Of a stretch of 9,027 nucleotides of DNA, positions 1 to 5,936 are shown in pieces. Both the position numbers and the translations under genes were made by a program. The stretch lies in NCBI GenBank assembly GCA_028282865.1, contig JANQHA010000042.1:1-9027 (forward strand). Reading direction: 5' to 3'. The stretch is from Oligoflexales bacterium. Lineage in GTDB: Bacteria > Bdellovibrionota_B > Oligoflexia > Oligoflexales > CACXFL01. Below the pieces are notes generated by a model that did not search any database, had not been told where the DNA came from, and saw only the letters and a list, made by a program, of their open reading frames with translations. Positions within the stretch are counted from its first letter, which is position 1, and the number at the start of each line of letters is the position of its first letter.

Positions 1-2529
1 GACCGCGAAGCCCCAAAGCTTTTTGGGCCCTTGACCCAAAATATGCCGCTGAAACCACCGATCGGCGCCAAACGGGTTCGCGTCGCAGCCAAAAAGGAAG
101 AAGAAAAAACTCAGCAAACCGCACGCGCTAAGATCTTAGAGTATCTGAATCAATCCATCCACTCTGTCAGCCTGGTTGGAAACGGGCCCACCATCAGAGT
201 AAGAGTAGAGATAAAAGAGGGACAGCTCACACATTACGATTTAGCTTTAGATGACGCTGCAAAGTTTTTAACTGAGAAAAGAAAACTCAAGACCGCCACT
301 GAAGATGTAAAGAAACTAAAAGTCTATAAAAATCCCGTTATTTTAGGCACGCGTATATTCCAAGTGAACGACGAAGAAATTATTGCCGAACGGGTCATAG
401 GGATAAAGCACACTCCAAAGAGTGCCGACAAAATCGAAGAAATTAACAAAATCCCTGCGATACTAGAAAGGGTAAAACTCTTTTCGTCAAAGGCATCAAA
501 ACCGAAGGAATCTTTATATGAGTTTATCCCTATAAAACAAGGGGTAAAGCTACTTGGAAGTAATTACTTTTACTTGCCAGGACGCGGCTACTGGCCAGTA
601 GATCGCGAAGCTTTAAGTCCAGAGTGGCATGAGCTACCACTACAAAAAAAATATAAGGGAGACCAAGCTGCAAAGTTAATTGCCGGTGAGTTCAACGAGC
701 ACCGTGACCTTGGACCGATTTGGCTTGATGAGCACCTTAAAGAGCCTACGATCATTGAAATACCAAAACTAACTGAAATACAGGTACACAAAGAGCAAGA
801 TGGCTGGTTCACCTTAGATCCAAAATACGGCACCGGTGACTCTTCAGTCGCAATGGTCGAATTAATCAAACAGTTTATGGGAAAAAAAAGGGACTATCAT
901 AAAGCCGGGAAGTCTTGGATAAAAATTCCCGAATTAGTCAAACAGTTTGATTGGGAGTTTGACGACTCAGGAAATTACATCAAAGTCGACTCAATTGGCT
1001 TACATCGTCTAAAAGCCGCAATGGGAGAATTCGACCACTTTGCTGGTAGCAAAAAAATTATTAACCAAATTAGAAATCGAATAGAATTTACACCACCTAA
1101 AGAAGTGCCGTCACTTAGCCACTCAAAACTGCAATTAAGAGACTACCAGATGATGGGTCTAAAGTGGCTGTGGTGGCTTTACGAAAACGGCTTACATGGA
1201 CTTTTAGCAGATGAAATGGGCCTAGGTAAAACCCATCAAGCCATGGCATTATTGACATGCATTCAGCAAGAAAAAAGTGATGCCAAGTTTCTAATCATTT
1301 GCCCGACCACCGTTCTAGATCACTGGCTGGACAAAGTAGTAGATTTCTGCCCTAACCTGTCGGCAGTTAAGCATCATGGTCCAAAGCGAGATTACAAGCT
1401 AGGCTTTCTTAAAAAAGGCGTAAATACGACGATCACTAGCTACGGCGTGCTCCTAAGAGATATTAAAGGTATGGCACAAACAAGATGGGATGCGGTGATC
1501 CTAGACGAGGCACATTTTGTGAAAAACAATGCCACGGCAACTTATAGCGCTGTATGTAGGCTTAATTCAAGTATACGGGTTTGCCTGACCGGCACTCCGA
1601 TGGAAAACAGCTTAAATGAATTGAAAAACGTGTTTGATTTTCTAGTTCCAGGATACCTTGGATCTGATGACTATTTTAAAAAGAACTTCATCAAACCAAT
1701 TGAAAAACAATCCGAAGACACTGAGACGGAAATTGCACTTCAAAAGTTGATTCATCCATTCAAGATTCGCAGAACTAAAGACCAAGTGCTAGATGATTTA
1801 CCGGAAAAAGTTGAAGACGTCCGCCACTGTTCTCTTAGTGATGAGCAGATAAAAATGTACCGAGATGTCATCGAATTAAAAGCTTCACCACTATTGACTC
1901 AGCTTGCAGATGAAAACTCGCCGGTACCATATCTACATGTCTTCGCCATACTGACTTTATTGAAGCAGCTTTGTAATCATCCAGCGCTAGTTCAAAAAGA
2001 TATGGACTATAAAAAGTATGAGAGTGGCAAATTCAATCTGATGAAAGAACTGATAGATGAGGCCCTAGCCTCTGATCATAAGGTAGTGATCTACTCGCAA
2101 TACGTCGGTATGATCGACATTATTTGTAGTTACCTTAAGGATTCTTCGATACCATACGTAAGCCTTACCGGGCAGACAAGAAATCGAGGGAAAGTAATTA
2201 AACAATTTCAGGAAGACCCCAATACCAAGGTTTTTGTCGGGTCTTTATTAGCTGGGGGTATCGGTATAGACTTGACAGCAGCATCAGTTGTTATTCACTA
2301 TGACCGCTGGTGGAATGCATCTAAGGAAAATCAAGCTACCGATCGGGTACATCGTATTGGGCAAAATAAAAATGTTCAGGTCCTCAAGCTGATAACACGA
2401 GGAACCTTAGAAGAAAAAATAGATACTATTATTAAATCAAAGCAACAATTATTTGAAAAATTCCTCGAAAAGGACGAAGAAATTTTCAAGTCCCTAACCC
2501 GACAGGAAATGATTGACCTTCTACATTGA
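1..2529 (+). CDS. SNF2-family DNA helicase-like ATPase (5'-partial)
   Basis: ATP-dependent DNA translocase of the SNF2 group (superfamily 2), expected to act in the cytoplasm on DNA or DNA-protein complexes. Numbering from the in-frame TTG at 31: Q-motif-like LRDYQMMGLKWL at 369-380, Walker A DEMGLGKT at 394-401 (Lys400), DEAH box 492-495, motif III LTGTPMEN 519-526, motif V AGGIGIDLT 741-749, and motif VI QATDRVHRIGQ 768-778. Both RecA-like lobes are therefore complete. The roughly 360 residues before them resemble, from memory, the helicase-associated region of bacterial SNF2 proteins, including DGWFTLDPKYG near 257-267. No SWIM zinc-finger cysteines are visible. The frame is open to base 1, and TTG 31 and ATG 43 have no ribosome binding site, so the true start is probably upstream. 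It ends 99 bases before murA on the same strand. The family is certain; the substrate and role are unknown. Confidence 0.93.
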   Translation, partial: DREAPKLFGPLTQNMPLKPPIGAKRVRVAAKKEEEKTQQTARAKILEYLNQSIHSVSLVGNGPTIRVRVEIKEGQLTHYDLALDDAAKFLTEKRKLKTATEDVKKLKVYKNPVILGTRIFQVNDEEIIAERVIGIKHTPKSADKIEEINKIPAILERVKLFSSKASKPKESLYEFIPIKQGVKLLGSNYFYLPGRGYWPVDREALSPEWHELPLQKKYKGDQAAKLIAGEFNEHRDLGPIWLDEHLKEPTIIEIPKLTEIQVHKEQDGWFTLDPKYGTGDSSVAMVELIKQFMGKKRDYHKAGKSWIKIPELVKQFDWEFDDSGNYIKVDSIGLHRLKAAMGEFDHFAGSKKIINQIRNRIEFTPPKEVPSLSHSKLQLRDYQMMGLKWLWWLYENGLHGLLADEMGLGKTHQAMALLTCIQQEKSDAKFLIICPTTVLDHWLDKVVDFCPNLSAVKHHGPKRDYKLGFLKKGVNTTITSYGVLLRDIKGMAQTRWDAVILDEAHFVKNNATATYSAVCRLNSSIRVCLTGTPMENSLNELKNVFDFLVPGYLGSDDYFKKNFIKPIEKQSEDTETEIALQKLIHPFKIRRTKDQVLDDLPEKVEDVRHCSLSDEQIKMYRDVIELKASPLLTQLADENSPVPYLHVFAILTLLKQLCNHPALVQKDMDYKKYESGKFNLMKELIDEALASDHKVVIYSQYVGMIDIICSYLKDSSIPYVSLTGQTRNRGKVIKQFQEDPNTKVFVGSLLAGGIGIDLTAASVVIHYDRWWNASKENQATDRVHRIGQNKNVQVLKLITRGTLEEKIDTIIKSKQQLFEKFLEKDEEIFKSLTRQEMIDLLH

Positions 2530-2545
2530 TCTTCGCTTTTAAATT

Positions 2546-2574
2546 TTGATTTAATTCTTTATTCATGAAATAAA
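2546..2574 (+). promoter_or_regulatory. Weak candidate promoter for murA
   Basis: In the 99-base gap before murA, TTGATT (2546-2551) is followed after 17 bases by AATAAA (2569-2574). Each hexamer matches sigma-70 consensus at four of six positions. The gap is AT-rich, so a chance match is quite possible. murA could instead be co-transcribed with the upstream helicase, because no convincing terminator separates them. Confidence 0.22.
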
Positions 2575-2628
2575 AGTTACTCAGTAGTCTCTTACTATGT
2601 GTTCGACGACTTAACCTTGGAGACCTAG

Positions 2629-3909
2629 ATGAGTCAATTCATTATAGAAGGCGGGAGGCCACTGCACGGCACAGTGAAGCCGTCAGGAAATAAGAACGAA
2701 GCCTTACCAGCTCTAATGGCATGCCTTCTCACTGACCAAACGGTGATCTTAAGACGCATACCCAAAATCGGAGATGTCTTGACTGTTTGTGAAATCCTTA
2801 GAGGCCTTGGGGTAGAGGTTGAGTGGGAAAATGACGACTGCCTTCATCTTCGAGCATCTAAGCTAAAAAGTCACCAACCGGACGCAGAGTTATGCGCAAA
2901 AGTAAGAGCCTCAATATTACTACTAGGTCCGTTGCTATCTCGGTTATCAAAGATAGAGCTCCCATTACCGGGAGGGGATGTGATTGGTGCTAGAAGAATC
3001 GACACGCATTGGGAAGGAGCTGAGGCGCTAGGAGCTTCACTTAACCTTAGCAAGTCCATCACCGGCTCAGCAAAACAACTTAAAGGCTGTGATATTTTTT
3101 TTGATGAGCCTAGCGTCACTGCAACCGAAAACCTACTTCTGATGGCTGTGAGGGCATCAGGAACAACAATTCTACATAACGCTGCCTGCGAACCCCATGT
3201 GGTAGGCCTTTGCAATCTGCTAAATAGTATGGGCGCTGACATTTCAGGAATTGGTAGTAATCGGCTGACAATACATGGTGTCGAAGAGTTAAAAGGAGCG
3301 GATCATACGATTGGCGCCGACTTTATGGAAGTCGGCAGCTTTATGTGCTTGGCTGCTGCCACTAAAAGTCAGATCACTATAGAAGATGTTAACTTAGATG
3401 ATTACCGGTTTATTTTAAAAACGCTCAATAGAATCGGCATCAATACAACTTTCGAGAACAACTCCTTTTTCGTTAATGGCGAAGACACCTCAGATATCAA
3501 GCGAGACATTGGCGGCAGAGTCGCAACCATTTACAGCGGCCCCTGGCCCGCCTATCCAACCGATCTGATGTCTGTTTCCATAGTCGCAACCACACAGTCG
3601 ACTGGCACGATCATCTTCTTTGAGAAGATGTTTGAAGGCCGGATGTTTTTTACTGATAAGCTGATGTCCATGGGCGCTAACATCGTTCTATGTGACCCAC
3701 ACCGAATAGTCGTTAGTGGCCCCAGTCCACTTTACCCAGCAAACATGAGCTCTCCAGATGTCCGTGCAGGTATGGCATTACTAATGGCGAGTTTAATCGC
3801 TAAAGGCAGAAGCGAAATCAATAGCATCTACCAGATCGAACGGGGTTATTATCAGATTGATGAAAAGCTCAAGCAGCTTGGTGCTGCGATTAAGCGGGTT
3901 GAAAGTTAA
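2629..3909 (+). CDS. murA: UDP-N-acetylglucosamine 1-carboxyvinyltransferase (MurA), Asp-loop type
   Basis: Transfers the enolpyruvyl group of phosphoenolpyruvate to UDP-N-acetylglucosamine, the first committed step of peptidoglycan synthesis, in the cytoplasm. The 426 residues match the family size (E. coli 419). Conserved residues: Lys22-Asn23 in SGNKNE, Arg93 in VRASILLLGPLL, Arg122 in the catalytic loop, Asp312 in PAYPTDL (E. coli Asp305), Arg379 in DVRAGMAL (Arg371) and Arg405 in IERGYYQI (Arg397). The loop reads LPGGDVIGARR: the usual catalytic Cys115 is Asp117. Other departures from E. coli are RRIDTHW after the loop, GPWPAYPTDL, and CDPHRIVVSG near 357-366. These recall a divergent MurA-like clade, so it may be the sole MurA or a second paralogue. 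The ATG at 2629 is preceded by GGAGA at 2619-2623, six bases away counted from GGAG. No cell-wall genes flank it. The family is firm; exact equivalence to essential MurA is slightly less so. Confidence 0.9.
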   Translation: MSQFIIEGGRPLHGTVKPSGNKNEALPALMACLLTDQTVILRRIPKIGDVLTVCEILRGLGVEVEWENDDCLHLRASKLKSHQPDAELCAKVRASILLLGPLLSRLSKIELPLPGGDVIGARRIDTHWEGAEALGASLNLSKSITGSAKQLKGCDIFFDEPSVTATENLLLMAVRASGTTILHNAACEPHVVGLCNLLNSMGADISGIGSNRLTIHGVEELKGADHTIGADFMEVGSFMCLAAATKSQITIEDVNLDDYRFILKTLNRIGINTTFENNSFFVNGEDTSDIKRDIGGRVATIYSGPWPAYPTDLMSVSIVATTQSTGTIIFFEKMFEGRMFFTDKLMSMGANIVLCDPHRIVVSGPSPLYPANMSSPDVRAGMALLMASLIAKGRSEINSIYQIERGYYQIDEKLKQLGAAIKRVES

Positions 3910-3919
3910 ATATTATCAT

Positions 3920-3957
3920 ACGAAATATTTTTCGTGACCTAAGTCGGTCTGATTTTT
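3920..3957. terminator. Weak hairpins between convergent genes
   Basis: The 61-base gap between murA and the convergent lipoprotein gene holds two small adjacent hairpins. The first is ACGAAA/TTTCGT (3920-3925 with 3930-3935, 4-base loop). The second is GACC/GGTC (3936-3939 with 3946-3949), followed on the plus strand by TGATTTTT. They may end murA transcription and, read in reverse, the minus-strand gene. The stems are short, so this is tentative. Confidence 0.35.
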
Positions 3958-3970
3958 GCCAACATACCGT

Positions 3971-4780
3971 CTAATATTCTATATTATCTCTGCAAATTTC
4001 CCACGGAGTAAGGCAGTCTTTTGTCCCGTCCTTATTACTTGCTATACATTCATCAAAGTCCGCTTGACACTGATCTATAGCTGCTTGCCTTCGTGCCGCC
4101 CGTTCTTTAATACGTGCTATCCCTTCTTGCTTCTTACGCTCTTTTTCTTCCTTTTCTTGCCTTTCCTGCTCTCTCTTTTGGGCTTCTCGATTTCTTACAA
4201 TATTCTTTTGCTTGTCTGAATACCTTAATGCTGCCCATACAATCCATTTAAATTCATTGGAAGAAGGGGGATAGGATTGTTCAAGCTCAGAACTCTTAAG
4301 TTTATCTAATAGTTTTACAAACGGATCAAGACTCGCTATATAGCTTTCTAACAGTTCGACTCGCTTAGGATCTTTAGCTAATTTAAGGTGAGATTCTAGC
4401 ACTTTTAATCCATTTTCGTCCTTAGGGTAACTTCCAGTATCAAGCTCTTTCATATGAGGTATCAGCTCCGAAAGCAAGGTATATGGTAATAACTCTTCTT
4501 TACATACTCCACAGTCAACCTTCTCTGCATCGACATCCGATGGACAAATACGAACAGTTAATTGTATTTCCTTAGGCTTAATTTTATCGCTACTTTTATT
4601 CTTACCGATACTTTTATTTTTATCGATACTTCGGCCACAAGCGACGAGGTTTCTAGCATTGTCAATGTCAGCAAATCCGACTCTTTTGCTCTGGCTAGTC
4701 GGCTCTGTAGATACACCGGTTCCACACGAAGTAGCCATTCCGATAATCATAAAAATAGTCGTAAATAATAGATACATCAC
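3971..4780 (-). CDS. Putative lipoprotein with charged coiled coil and CX6C-X10-CX6C C-terminus
   Basis: Family not recognised. Residues 1-19 form a hydrophobic lipoprotein signal ending in MATSC, with Cys19 as the likely lipidated residue, so the mature protein should be membrane-anchored outside the cytoplasm. A lysine/serine repeat spans about 51-68 (SIDKNK, SIGKNK, SSDKIK). Cys79, Cys90 and Cys93 form a small cluster. A Lys/Glu/Arg/Gln-rich stretch at about 190-235 should be a long helix or coiled coil. The tail has Cys238, Cys245, Cys256 and Cys263, that is CX6C-X10-CX6C, which suggests a disulphide-stapled helical hairpin (inference). The start is GTG 4780 or ATG 4777; AGGA at 4787-4790 serves either. 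A sigma-70-like promoter lies upstream. It converges on murA and diverges from the small secreted protein at 4999. The protein-coding call is strong; the function is unknown. Confidence 0.82.
   Translation of the reverse strand: MMYLLFTTIFMIIGMATSCGTGVSTEPTSQSKRVGFADIDNARNLVACGRSIDKNKSIGKNKSSDKIKPKEIQLTVRICPSDVDAEKVDCGVCKEELLPYTLLSELIPHMKELDTGSYPKDENGLKVLESHLKLAKDPKRVELLESYIASLDPFVKLLDKLKSSELEQSYPPSSNEFKWIVWAALRYSDKQKNIVRNREAQKREQERQEKEEKERKKQEGIARIKERAARRQAAIDQCQADFDECIASNKDGTKDCLTPWEICRDNIEY
4586..4631 (-). repeat. 18-bp tandem repeat, about 2.5 copies, inside the lipoprotein gene
   Basis: Two full 18-base units (4586-4603 and 4604-4621) differ at three positions and are followed by a partial third (4622-4631). 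The unit length keeps frame and encodes the six-residue repeats SIDKNK, SIGKNK and SSDKIK of the lipoprotein, just after the signal region. It is probably a flexible linker that can change length by slippage. Confidence 0.7.
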
Positions 4781-4819
4781 TCTCTTTCCTATTTAAGTCT
4801 TAAAACAAAGCTCAGGCGC

Positions 4820-4847
4820 CTTATAACATAGAAAATTAGAGATTCAA
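4820..4847 (-). promoter_or_regulatory. Candidate sigma-70-type promoter for the 3971-4780 lipoprotein
   Basis: Read on the minus strand: TTGAAT (4847-4842), a 16-base spacer, then TATAAG (4825-4820), matching consensus at four and five of six positions. It would give a leader of about 30 bases ending at the ribosome binding site. The perfect 8-base palindrome AGGCGCCT (4814-4821) overlaps the end of the -10 box and could be an operator, which is speculative. Confidence 0.45.
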
Positions 4848-4863
4848 TAGAAAACACAACATA

Positions 4864-4891
4864 TTGTAAATCGACAAGTCATTAATATTAT
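4864..4891 (+). promoter_or_regulatory. Candidate promoter for the small secreted protein
   Basis: TTGTAA (4864-4869), a 16-base spacer and TATTAT (4886-4891) match sigma-70 consensus at four and five of six positions. Transcription from here would give a leader of about 100 bases containing the perfect palindrome CCGTATACGG (4917-4926). Confidence 0.35.
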
Positions 4892-4916
4892 TGAACAGCA
4901 ATTATTTATATGGAGC

Positions 4917-4926
4917 CCGTATACGG
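4917..4926. promoter_or_regulatory. 10-bp perfect palindrome, possible operator
   Basis: CCGTATACGG is a perfect inverted repeat. It lies between the candidate plus-strand promoter and the start of the small secreted protein gene, about 25 bases past the -10 box. A dimeric repressor site is possible, but a 10-base palindrome can arise by chance and no second copy was seen in the window. Confidence 0.25.
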
Positions 4927-4998
4927 ATATAGGCATTGAAGTTTCCTAACCCAATTGTTTTTAGGCCTCCATCGCTAAATTCCAAATATGGAGAATCT

Positions 4999-5358
4999 AT
5001 GAAAAACACACTAAAACTGCTAGCTACATTAACTCTTTTCCTTGCGACGTCAGCGACTACCTCTTTAGCCAAAGAAGAAGAGACTGATTTAACAGGCTTT
5101 ACTATTAATATCAAAGGCAAAGTTTTTAGTTGCGTAGAAGGGGGTGCATTATGTCGATGCACACTTAGTCGAATAAAGAGGGAACCTTATCTGGCAGAGG
5201 AGTATACATATGACGTTGAAAAGTATGACCCTAAGACAAAAAAGTACACTTCGATAACGACCTTGTCGGGCTATATAGGTATTAGGGATTCAAAATTTCA
5301 GGAACACGGCCGAGCCTGCCAAAGAGAAGTAACTGAGCCACACTGCCTTTTTCAATAG
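4999..5358 (+). CDS. Small secreted cysteine-containing protein, unknown function
   Basis: A 119-residue protein of no recognised family. Residues 1-24 are a typical Sec signal peptide: MKNT start, hydrophobic core LKLLATLTLFLATSA, and likely cleavage after SLA (residue 24) before KEEE. The mature part has about 95 residues with five cysteines: Cys45, Cys52 and Cys54 (CX6CXC), then Cys107 and Cys116 near the C-terminus. This suggests a small disulphide-bonded exported protein. The middle is rich in Tyr, Lys and Thr, likely beta-strand. The ATG at 4999 is chosen because GGAGA (4990-4994) precedes it and the signal peptide begins there. An in-frame TTG at 4936 would add 21 residues but lacks a ribosome binding site and would bury the signal. 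It is transcribed away from the 4780 lipoprotein and followed by a strong hairpin. Real gene likely; role unknown. Confidence 0.8.
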   Translation: MKNTLKLLATLTLFLATSATTSLAKEEETDLTGFTINIKGKVFSCVEGGALCRCTLSRIKREPYLAEEYTYDVEKYDPKTKKYTSITTLSGYIGIRDSKFQEHGRACQREVTEPHCLFQ

Positions 5359-5405
5359 AGCCGATAAGTTAGAATTTCAGGCATTAAAGAGTTTGCTAAA
5401 GTGGA

Positions 5406-5440
5406 GCCTGGAGAAATGATTATTTCTCTAGGCCGTCTTT
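5406..5440 (+). terminator. Probable terminator of the small secreted protein gene
   Basis: GCCTGGAGAAAT (5406-5417) pairs with ATTTCTCTAGGC (5422-5433): 12 bp with one G-T pair and a GATT loop. It is followed by CGTCTTT, a weak T tract, 48 bases after the stop codon. The hairpin is strong. Its direction is less sure, because it also overlaps the stop of the minus-strand coding relic at 5420. Confidence 0.5.
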
Positions 5441-5581
5441 GATCAAAACCGAAATCTGCTTCCAAGGAAATACCTGAACCCCATCTATTTCAAACTCGCC
5501 TGCCGCGGGCCAACTAAGGCCAAAGCACGGTATTTGCTTAGGTCTGCCTTTATTTTTTGGATAAAGTACGTTCGAACATAC
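5420..5581 (-). pseudogene. Possible 3' remnant of a lost minus-strand gene
   Basis: A minus-strand frame is open for 53 codons from just after a TAA (5584-5582) to a TAA at 5422-5420. There is no ATG, GTG or TTG near its beginning and no ribosome binding site. The translation looks natural: YPKNKGRPKQIPCFGLSWPA, then GEFEIDGVQVFPWKQISVLI and KDGLEK before the stop. It is rich in Gly, Pro and Trp and has higher G+C than the AT-rich DNA just upstream of it. It reads like the conserved C-terminus of a protein whose 5' part is gone. I do not recognise the family. It could also be a chance open frame. Confidence 0.35.
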
Positions 5582-5744
5582 TTATAACATACTAAATTTA
5601 CTAAATATTGCTAATTCAATATTCAATGTTAAATCTACCGGATTTTTGGTTTGAAGTAGTGGTGTAATGATTAAAAGGGTGGATAATAAGGTTTAATTCC
5701 CAGCCTCACAAATTTATCGATGAGACCGGGACTAGGTTTACAGA

Positions 5745-5876
5745 TTACTTTTGAGGCTCATAATCAGCTAATTTGGATTCCATATCGTTTACAATCGGAA
5801 TTAGCCCTCTGAGCTCACCATTTAGTTCATAGAAGCAACCCATCAGAGCAATGAGAAGGGTCCAATATTGCGACAA
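5745..5876 (-). CDS. Doubtful 43-residue mini-lipoprotein frame
   Basis: A minus-strand frame starting at TTG (5876) would encode LSQYWTLLIALMGC, a short hydrophobic segment ending in a lipobox-like LMGC. A polar tail of about 29 residues (FYELNGELRG, then IPIVNDMESKLADYEPQK) follows to TAA at 5747-5745. The layout matches a small lipoprotein or the front of a broken one, like its neighbours. Against it: the start is TTG, no Shine-Dalgarno sequence is visible, and the frame lies directly downstream of a terminator. A second frame just past the stop continues in protein-like fashion (KPSPGLIDKFVRLGIKPYYP), which may mean a frameshifted relic. Confidence 0.22.
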   Translation of the reverse strand: MSQYWTLLIALMGCFYELNGELRGLIPIVNDMESKLADYEPQK

Positions 5877-5889
5877 AACAGCGAGATAA

Positions 5890-5923
5890 CACAAAGCGCA
5901 GCTTGGCCCAAGATAAGCTGCGC
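5890..5923 (-). terminator. Rho-independent terminator of the 523-residue protein gene
   Basis: On the minus strand GCGCAGCTT (5923-5915) and AAGCTGCGC (5904-5896) form a perfect 9-bp stem with a 10-base loop, followed by TTTGTGTT. It begins 13 bases after the stop codon of the 5937-7508 gene. Confidence 0.65.
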
Positions 5924-5936
5924 CTCGATGTTTGAT

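Larger units (their letters stand above)
5359..5936. other. 578-bp gap without a confident gene
   Basis: This gap lies between the convergent ends of the small secreted protein gene and the 523-residue protein gene. It contains a 12-bp hairpin (5406-5433), a 53-codon minus-strand frame ending at 5420 that looks protein-like, an AT-rich stretch (about 5580-5640), the short inverted repeat AGCCTCA/TGAGGCT (5702-5708 and 5752-5758), a possible mini-lipoprotein frame (5745-5876 minus) and the terminator of the right-hand gene (5890-5923). The mixture suggests a decayed or rearranged stretch, though nothing proves it. Confidence 0.6.

Noticed and set aside
2871..3242. Minus-strand 123-codon frame inside murA
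   Set aside because: Antisense shadow of a conserved enzyme gene; no ribosome binding site or recognisable protein.
3956..4219. Plus-strand 87-codon hydrophobic frame that looks like a membrane protein
   Set aside because: It is antisense to the lipoprotein gene. Lys and Glu codons (AAG, GAA) read backwards give Leu and Phe, which explains the false membrane character. It also lacks a ribosome binding site.
4690..4720. Shared EPTSQ peptide just after the signal in both the 4780 lipoprotein and the 523-residue protein, with similar DNA
   Set aside because: The similarity covers only about 17 bases with several mismatches and the rest of the proteins are unrelated, so it is not evidence of duplication.
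5656..5710. tRNA-like stretch (GTAGTGGTGTAATGATTA resembling a D-arm, GGTTTAATTCCC resembling a T-arm)
   Set aside because: The acceptor arms do not pair, the T-stem pairs at only two or three positions, and too few bases lie between the two arms to hold an anticodon arm. At most a relic; more likely chance.
5702..5758. Inverted repeat AGCCTCA/TGAGGCT considered as a structured RNA or insertion-sequence end
   Set aside because: Seven bases with a 43-base spacer, no flanking duplication and no transposase gene; too weak to call.
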